A stretch of 6,902 nt of DNA from contig DCUI01000281.1 in NCBI GenBank assembly GCA_002327785.1, positions 11,530 to 18,431 on the forward strand, given 5' to 3'. The stretch's first letter is position 1. Every line of letters begins with the position of its first letter. The notes beneath the pieces were generated by a model. The model saw only the letters and a list, made by a program, of their open reading frames with translations, was not told the DNA's origin and made no database searches. A program made the translations under genes and the position numbers. Below are positions 1 through 3,968 of this stretch, one piece after another. Origin of the DNA: Phycisphaerales bacterium UBA2218. Its GTDB lineage: Bacteria > Planctomycetota > Phycisphaerae > Sedimentisphaerales > Anaerobacaceae.

Positions 1-105
1 GCCGACTGGCCGGTCAACGTCGCTCCGTCGGATGTCGGTCTCGGCCCCTACGACTTCGACGTTCCGCCCAGAGCCCGGCCGATCCCATCGCCAGATCTCC
101 GCTGA
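1..105 (+). CDS. C-terminal end of an unidentified protein (5' end outside window)
   Basis: Frame 1 reads 34 codons and ends in TGA at 103-105. Most codons end in G or C, as in the sure genes here, and the residues (for example GLGPYDFDVPPRARP) look like an ordinary proline-rich C-terminal tail. The other two plus frames are also open across this short stretch, so coding in this frame is an inference. It would end 8 bases before the stop codon of the minus-strand glycosidase-like gene, a tight tail-to-tail arrangement. Too little is visible to name a family or function. Confidence 0.4.
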   Translation, partial: ADWPVNVAPSDVGLGPYDFDVPPRARPIPSPDLR

Positions 106-113
106 CTGCCGCC

Positions 114-2906
114 TCAGAGTGGATCGCCGTGCGAGATGACGGTGACTTTGACCCTTGGAGCGGGACCGGCCGCGGAATCGCATGAGAACTCGAGCCGGTT
201 CTCGCCGCTCAACAGCAGAGGCGCTTCGCCGCCGGGGCGCACCTGGGCAAGCGTATCTCCCTTCGGGCCGTAGAGCGTGCAGACACCGCCTCCGTCGAAT
301 TCGATACGGTTGCCTGACTGGATCTCGACCGGGAACGATATGGCTTTCCCATTCACTGTCAGCACCGGGTTCTTCACTGTGCAGGGGACCATCGAGAGGG
401 CCTTGACCGGCCCGATGACGCACTTGGCCTCCCGTCCCTTCGGCAAATGGTTGTACCACAGGCTGATCGATTCGACCGTGCTGAAATCGATCGTCTCGCG
501 GTAAACGTTATAGAGCCATTTGCCGTCGTTCCAGACGTAGTCGCTCCAGCGTGTCGATTCGGTCTCGACCAGCGTCAGGAGTCGCCTTCCCGTGAAGTCG
601 ATAGGGACATAGCGATCCGCGACGGCGCCGAAGGAGATGTGCCGAGGGCTTTCAAGCCGGATCGCAATGATCTCCCCAAGGCCGTCGCCCTCCACCCATA
701 TGCCCAAGGCTTGATGGTCCTTCAAGTTCAATGGAGGGTCGTACTTCCGGTCGAGCCGCACCCACGCTGCGTTGCGGGGGACTCTGCCTGAATTCGTCGC
801 GACGAGCGCGCCGGGTGTGCTGGCTACAGAAACTGTCGCAGTCACCTCGTCAGCGGAGACCGGGGCCGGCGCGTTTGGCTCCGAGAGGTCGAGCAGAACA
901 ACGTTGCCTGGATCGTCGTACGATGCCGCGGACATCACCGCCTCGATGCGGAGCTTCAGCGGCTGATCGCGGAAGGGATTCGTCGCACTCCAGGAGAGAC
1001 TCCAAGGCTCCAAGACACAGGCAGTATGTGCATCATAGTTGGCCGGTCGGAACCGCCACGCCCCGGAGGCATCACGAAAGAGCGAGAACTCTTTTCCCGG
1101 TTCGCGCAGTCTCGCCTTTGTCGTCTCGTCGAACGAGCCGGCGCTGCGCATCTCCTCGCAAGTGCGCAGAATGTCCACCGCCTGACGGAACAGGGGCACG
1201 GCCTTGAGGCTGGCCTGGTCCACGGCCCCTGTGAGGGAAATCCCGGCATCCCATCCGATGAGTTTTGCACCCAGGTATTCAGCCACGTCGGGATACGTCG
1301 GTTCCACCTGCGGCGGCGTGAATCGCTGAAAATTCCACCATCCGAGATGGAGAGGCAGCAGGAGTCCGCCATTTACGGAGGCCGCGTGAATGTCAATGAA
1401 TCGCTTGTGCCCCCGCTGAGGGTAGTCCCATGCCTGCCAGCGCGTGCGGAACTGCCAGAAGTGGTGCCACATGGCGCTCATCTCCATCCCCACGGGCCTT
1501 TTCAGCCGCTTCTGAATCTCGAAGACGAACTTGTCCCCCCAGTACCAGCATTCGTCCGGGCCGCGAAGGATGGAACTGCCGTCGATCGCATCGAGGTAGA
1601 TGCCGTCGAAGTCGCACGCATTGACGATCTCGGCGTGGTTGGCCGCGATCTCCTCGAAGAGCGAGGATTCCACGTCCGGCACGAACAGGCCGAAGCATTC
1701 CTTGAGGTGACGAACCTTCGCCCCCTCCCCGTGCGAGGCCGGCTTCGTGCCGAACGCGCCCCGCTTCAACCCGCCGAAACGCCACGGCGGCTCCTGCGAA
1801 ACCCGACTGAAGGTCACGAGTTCATCGTCGATATGGAGCACGACGCTGTTGTGCTCGAAAAACCCGGTGACCGTGTTCATCCCCTTCGTGGACTCCTTTA
1901 CCTCGATTTCCGCAGTATCGGGGGCAACCGGCCCGGCCAGGGTGAACGTCCGGAACGCGTCGAGCCGCCCGTCCGGCACGGGCGTCACATACTTCGACTG
2001 CTTGTCGATGAAGAACGCATACGTATGGAAGATCGACCCAATCCCCACTTTGTGGAGACGCTCGACGATCCGGCGGTAGGTCTCCCACCCCTCGGGCCAT
2101 TTCTCGCGGTTCAGGGTGAAATCGCCGAAACGAAAGAACGCAGAGCTGCCGCCGTGATTGTCGATCTGAGTGACCCCGAGGTTCTTCGCCGACGTGATCC
2201 AGTCATCCACGGTCGATTCGGTGAGCGTGCCGAAGTTGAAGAGATACGAGCCATGGTTGAAAGGGATCTCGCGAGCCCAGGGGCCGGCGACAGTGCAATG
2301 CGGCATCTCGTCCGCGTCGGCGAGCACTTCTTTGAGGGCACCAAGCATCTGGTCCGTCGGCACTGCAACAATGGCAGCCTTGGCCCCCAAGAGGCCGAAT
2401 TTCCGGTAGCACGCCGCTCGCAGTTCCGTCTGGAGCGCGGGGAGTCGATCCACACGAGTGATCAGGTTCAGAGAAAAGCCGCACGCTCCAAACGGCTCGT
2501 CGGGCCGGCCTTTCAGAGTAAGGGGAACGTTCAGAAACACGAGCGACTCGATCTCGCCCCCGGTTACCGACTCCACGGCCAGGCGGATATACGAATCGCA
2601 AGACTTCACACCGAGGACGGCCTCGACTCCTGCCTCCCCGAACCGGATGGCAAGACGTCGATGGGCCAATGAGGCGGAAGTCGCACGACACATCTTGCCG
2701 TCCTGCCTCACATGGGCACAGAAGGAAACCGCATCGCGTTTGAGGTAGTCGATTCCGGTCGTGCGGGCCACAAAGCCAAGATTTCTTCCGTCCGATGATA
2801 TGGTGTAGCGCAGGTGTGCATTCTCGAGTACAACCACATCCTGCTGTGCCCCGGCCCCGGCCGCACAGGTAAGGACGACGCCCCAAACGATTCCCGCTAT
2901 CTTCAT
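114..2906 (-). CDS. Secreted multidomain glycoside hydrolase-like TIM-barrel protein (930 aa)
   Basis: Probably an exported enzyme acting on a polysaccharide or glycan; substrate and family are not identifiable by eye. The ATG at 2906-2904 is chosen because GGAGG sits 6 bases upstream and the protein then begins with a signal peptide (Lys2, hydrophobic stretch to about residue 17, likely cleavage AGA-QQ after residue 20). The frame stays open 78 codons further upstream, but that part translates the repeat tract. Apparent order: N-terminal beta-sandwich (about 22-200); TIM barrel (about 215-590), with strand-like segments VTQIDNHGG (245-253) and SIFHTYAFF (291-299); a beta-rich insertion (about 325-398); C-terminal beta-sandwich resembling carbohydrate-binding modules (about 700-840); and a small beta domain (about 841-930). 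Candidate catalytic acids are Asp439 or Asp442 in YLDAIDG and Glu475 in GMEMSA, followed by a dense aromatic/His stretch (480-530, including HHFW and GWWNFQRF). Motif-based domain limits and catalytic roles are inferences. I have seen similar architecture in PVC-group hypothetical proteins, from memory only. Confidence 0.85.
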   Translation of the reverse strand: MKIAGIVWGVVLTCAAGAGAQQDVVVLENAHLRYTISSDGRNLGFVARTTGIDYLKRDAVSFCAHVRQDGKMCRATSASLAHRRLAIRFGEAGVEAVLGVKSCDSYIRLAVESVTGGEIESLVFLNVPLTLKGRPDEPFGACGFSLNLITRVDRLPALQTELRAACYRKFGLLGAKAAIVAVPTDQMLGALKEVLADADEMPHCTVAGPWAREIPFNHGSYLFNFGTLTESTVDDWITSAKNLGVTQIDNHGGSSAFFRFGDFTLNREKWPEGWETYRRIVERLHKVGIGSIFHTYAFFIDKQSKYVTPVPDGRLDAFRTFTLAGPVAPDTAEIEVKESTKGMNTVTGFFEHNSVVLHIDDELVTFSRVSQEPPWRFGGLKRGAFGTKPASHGEGAKVRHLKECFGLFVPDVESSLFEEIAANHAEIVNACDFDGIYLDAIDGSSILRGPDECWYWGDKFVFEIQKRLKRPVGMEMSAMWHHFWQFRTRWQAWDYPQRGHKRFIDIHAASVNGGLLLPLHLGWWNFQRFTPPQVEPTYPDVAEYLGAKLIGWDAGISLTGAVDQASLKAVPLFRQAVDILRTCEEMRSAGSFDETTKARLREPGKEFSLFRDASGAWRFRPANYDAHTACVLEPWSLSWSATNPFRDQPLKLRIEAVMSAASYDDPGNVVLLDLSEPNAPAPVSADEVTATVSVASTPGALVATNSGRVPRNAAWVRLDRKYDPPLNLKDHQALGIWVEGDGLGEIIAIRLESPRHISFGAVADRYVPIDFTGRRLLTLVETESTRWSDYVWNDGKWLYNVYRETIDFSTVESISLWYNHLPKGREAKCVIGPVKALSMVPCTVKNPVLTVNGKAISFPVEIQSGNRIEFDGGGVCTLYGPKGDTLAQVRPGGEAPLLLSGENRLEFSCDSAAGPAPRVKVTVISHGDPL

Positions 2907-2912
2907 GATAGA

Positions 2913-2917
2913 CCTCC
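2913..2917 (-). promoter_or_regulatory. Ribosome binding site of the glycosidase-like gene
   Basis: The minus strand reads GGAGG, 6 bases before the ATG at 2906-2904. It separates this start from the in-frame ATG at 2930-2928, which lies upstream and overlaps the predicted -10 box, and so fixes the protein's signal peptide at its N-terminus. Confidence 0.8.
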
Positions 2918-2928
2918 AAAACGGGATC

Positions 2929-2959
2929 ATTATAGCCGACAGAAGCGAGAAACCCGCAA
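2929..2959 (-). promoter_or_regulatory. Sigma-70-like promoter of the glycosidase-like gene
   Basis: The minus strand carries a perfect TATAAT (2934-2929) and a partial -35 match TTGCGG (2959-2954) with a spacer of 19 bases, two longer than optimal. Transcription would start near 2922, giving a leader of about 16 bases that just includes the GGAGG ribosome binding site. The -10 match and its position are seen directly; function is inferred, and the weak -35 suggests modest or activator-dependent expression. Confidence 0.45.
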
Positions 2960-2977
2960 GAGAAAGATGGCAGCACC

Positions 2978-2991
2978 GAGAATCGAGAATC
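2978..2991. repeat. Two tandem copies of GAGAATC
   Basis: GAGAATC at 2978-2984 is repeated immediately at 2985-2991. It lies in the non-coding stretch between the glycosidase-like promoter and the larger repeat mosaic. Read on the minus strand it gives GATTCTCGATTCTC, a low-complexity motif of the same flavour as the neighbouring repeats. No function is evident. Confidence 0.5.
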
Positions 2992-3014
2992 CACGACCTG
3001 TCCTGGGCACCTAC

Positions 3015-3030
3015 CCCCGCGACGCCGGGG
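3015..3030. repeat. Short GC hairpin
   Basis: CCCCG (3015-3019) and CGGGG (3026-3030) can pair around a 6-base loop. No T-run follows on the plus strand and no U-rich tract follows on the minus strand, so it is not a typical intrinsic terminator. It is simply one of several inverted motifs in this non-coding stretch. Confidence 0.4.
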
Positions 3031-3053
3031 AACAAGGGGCGGGCTTGGTGCGG

Positions 3054-3193
3054 TGCCCTGCCTCCTTCGCCTTCTCTCTGCCTCTGCATCCCCGTTCGAC
3101 TACGCTCAGGGCAGGCTCTGCGTCTCCGCGCGAGACACAATCGGCCCCTTTCTCTGTTCTCCGCTCTGTGCCCCTCCGTGACCTCTGTGGTTC
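3054..3193. repeat. Mosaic of short interspersed repeat motifs in the non-coding stretch
   Basis: This is the core of the 349-base gene-free stretch 2907-3255. It holds TGCCCTG (3054-3060) inverted as CAGGGCA (3107-3113); the tract CGTTCGACTACGCTCAGG (3093-3110); and three CTCTGT copies (3152-3157, 3164-3169, 3183-3188) within pyrimidine-rich sequence ending in GACCTCTGTGGTTC. Read on the minus strand it gives CCACAGAGGTCACGGAG and CCTGAGCGTAGTCGAACG, motifs that I recognise from memory as recurrent intergenic repeats in many environmental bacterial genomes. Translations of it are arginine- and glutamate-rich and resemble no protein. Copy number in this genome cannot be seen from the window. 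Confidence 0.6.
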
Positions 3194-3211
3194 AATTCTC
3201 TGGTTTCGCCC

Positions 3212-3221
3212 GACAATTGTC
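3212..3221. repeat. 10-bp perfect palindrome inside a longer interrupted inverted repeat
   Basis: GACAATTGTC is its own reverse complement. It is flanked by TTCTCT (3196-3201) and AGAGAA (3223-3228), which also pair, though the spacing on the two sides is unequal. It lies 35 bases upstream of the transposase start. It could be an operator, part of the left end of the insertion sequence, or chance. No matching right end is present to decide. Confidence 0.4.
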
Positions 3222-3242
3222 AAGAGAAAGTAACCGATTCGC

Positions 3243-3250
3243 AAGGAGGT
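3243..3250 (+). promoter_or_regulatory. Ribosome binding site of the transposase remnant
   Basis: AAGGAGGT is a complete Shine-Dalgarno match, 5 bases before the ATG at 3256. It decides the start of the transposase frame, which is otherwise open further upstream through the repeat tract. Confidence 0.8.
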
Positions 3251-3255
3251 CTGTC

Positions 3256-3636
3256 ATGGACAAGTATACCCAAGGACGGCTGGGCAGCCAAGTCCGGCGA
3301 ATTCGCCAATGTCGACGGCACGTGGTGGAGGATCAAGATTTGTGTTTTCGACGACTGCTGCCCAAGGAACAGGTGGAAACGGCTCTGGAACGACATCCAG
3401 TTCGCTATCGCGAACGCCTCTACACGCCGCTCTTGACGATCTGGACGTTCCTGTATCAAGTGCTTGCGTCCGACCAGTCCTGCCGGGCGGCGGTGGCGCG
3501 TCTCTTGGCCTTTCTACGCGTCGGGGGAGACGGCTCGGGCAGTGCCAAGACCGACCCATACTGCAAGGCACGCCAGCGTCTATGGAACGAGAAGAGAGTG
3601 CCACCTTGGCAGGAGACGATTTCTTCGGCCGCATGA
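3256..3636 (+). pseudogene. Truncated IS4-family-like transposase (N-terminal part only)
   Basis: A transposase would cut and move its own insertion sequence, but this copy cannot. Its 126 residues resemble the N-terminal region of IS4-type transposases: a basic start (residues 8-24), the hydrophobic helix LYTPLLTIWTFLYQVL (55-70), SCRAAVARLLAFL (75-87), and the characteristic YCKARQRL (102-109). A complete family member is about 350-480 residues and carries the DDE catalytic core after this point; all of that is missing. After Leu109 the sequence no longer looks like transposase and ends at TGA 3634-3636. From 3582 on, the same DNA encodes a NifU-like sequence in another frame, so the element was probably cut off near 3579-3582. 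The strong ribosome binding site means the short peptide might still be translated. Family assignment is from motif memory, without a search. Confidence 0.7.
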
Positions 3637-3830
3637 ATAATCCTTCGGCGGGGGCATGGGTGATGGGCCCGTGCGGGGACACCATGGAGCTCTACCCGGT
3701 CATTGAGGATGATATCATCCGCCAGGTCAAGTACCATACGGACGGCTGCCGATTCACGCGGCTGTGCAGCCGGACCGTCGCGGCGCATATCCAGGGCAAA
3801 TCCATCGTCGATGCCTTGTCCGTCACTGGA
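3582..3830 (+). pseudogene. NifU/IscU-like iron-sulfur cluster scaffold, remnant lacking its C-terminus
   Basis: Scaffold proteins of this family assemble Fe-S clusters in the cytoplasm and pass them to target proteins. From ATG 3582 the frame reads MNNP (18-21), GPCGDTMELY (29-38), TDGC (53-56), LC (61-62) and QGKSIVDALSVTG (71-83). These match in order the family pattern NNP...GPCGD(S/T)ME...TDGC....C...GK(S/T)..EAL. Cys31, Cys56 and Cys62 are kept. Normal members run to about 110-130 residues and have a further Cys/His motif and a terminal helix; after residue 83 I see neither in this frame. The frame has no stop until 5850-5852, far inside the opposite-strand RND gene, so the native end is lost by frameshift or deletion. 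A stretch in the next frame (YTLAAAIQS, about 3937-3963) might be the leftover terminal helix, but this is weak. No ribosome binding site precedes 3582 or the alternative ATG 3633, since transposase sequence lies directly upstream. The possible start at 3582 is uncertain. Confidence 0.6.
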
Positions 3831-3968
3831 AATCCATGCGACCACCAACACCGGTCATACGATCCATTTCCCTCGGATGCTTCGCGGGCATACGGGCAGC
3901 ATACCATCGCCATCCGCCGGAAGCAATGCACGGGAATACACGCTTGCCGCGGCGATTCAATCAGGCAA
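3831..3968. other. Gene-free junction between the NifU-like remnant and the RND gene
   Basis: These 138 bases separate the last recognisable NifU-like residues from the stop codon of the minus-strand RND gene. They probably contain decayed 3' sequence of the NifU-like gene. I find no stop codon in the NifU-like frame, no strong hairpin followed by a T-run, and no recognisable protein. A terminator for the convergent RND transcript would be expected here but is not obvious. Confidence 0.4.

Noticed and set aside
1026..2672. Plus-strand open frame of 548 codons opposite the glycosidase-like gene
   Set aside because: Arg/Glu/Pro-rich antisense shadow with no ribosome binding site or recognisable motif; the minus strand encodes a signal peptide and coherent domains across it.
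3015..3030. GC hairpin as an intrinsic terminator
   Set aside because: Neither strand has a T-rich run after the stem, and no gene ends nearby.
2907..3140. 78-codon upstream extension of the glycosidase-like protein
   Set aside because: It would bury the signal peptide, translates the repeat mosaic into basic nonsense, and ignores the GGAGG placed 6 bases before the ATG at 2906.
2905..3255. Longer transposase starting upstream of 3256
   Set aside because: The upstream codons translate repeats; AAGGAGGT 5 bases before ATG 3256 fixes the start.
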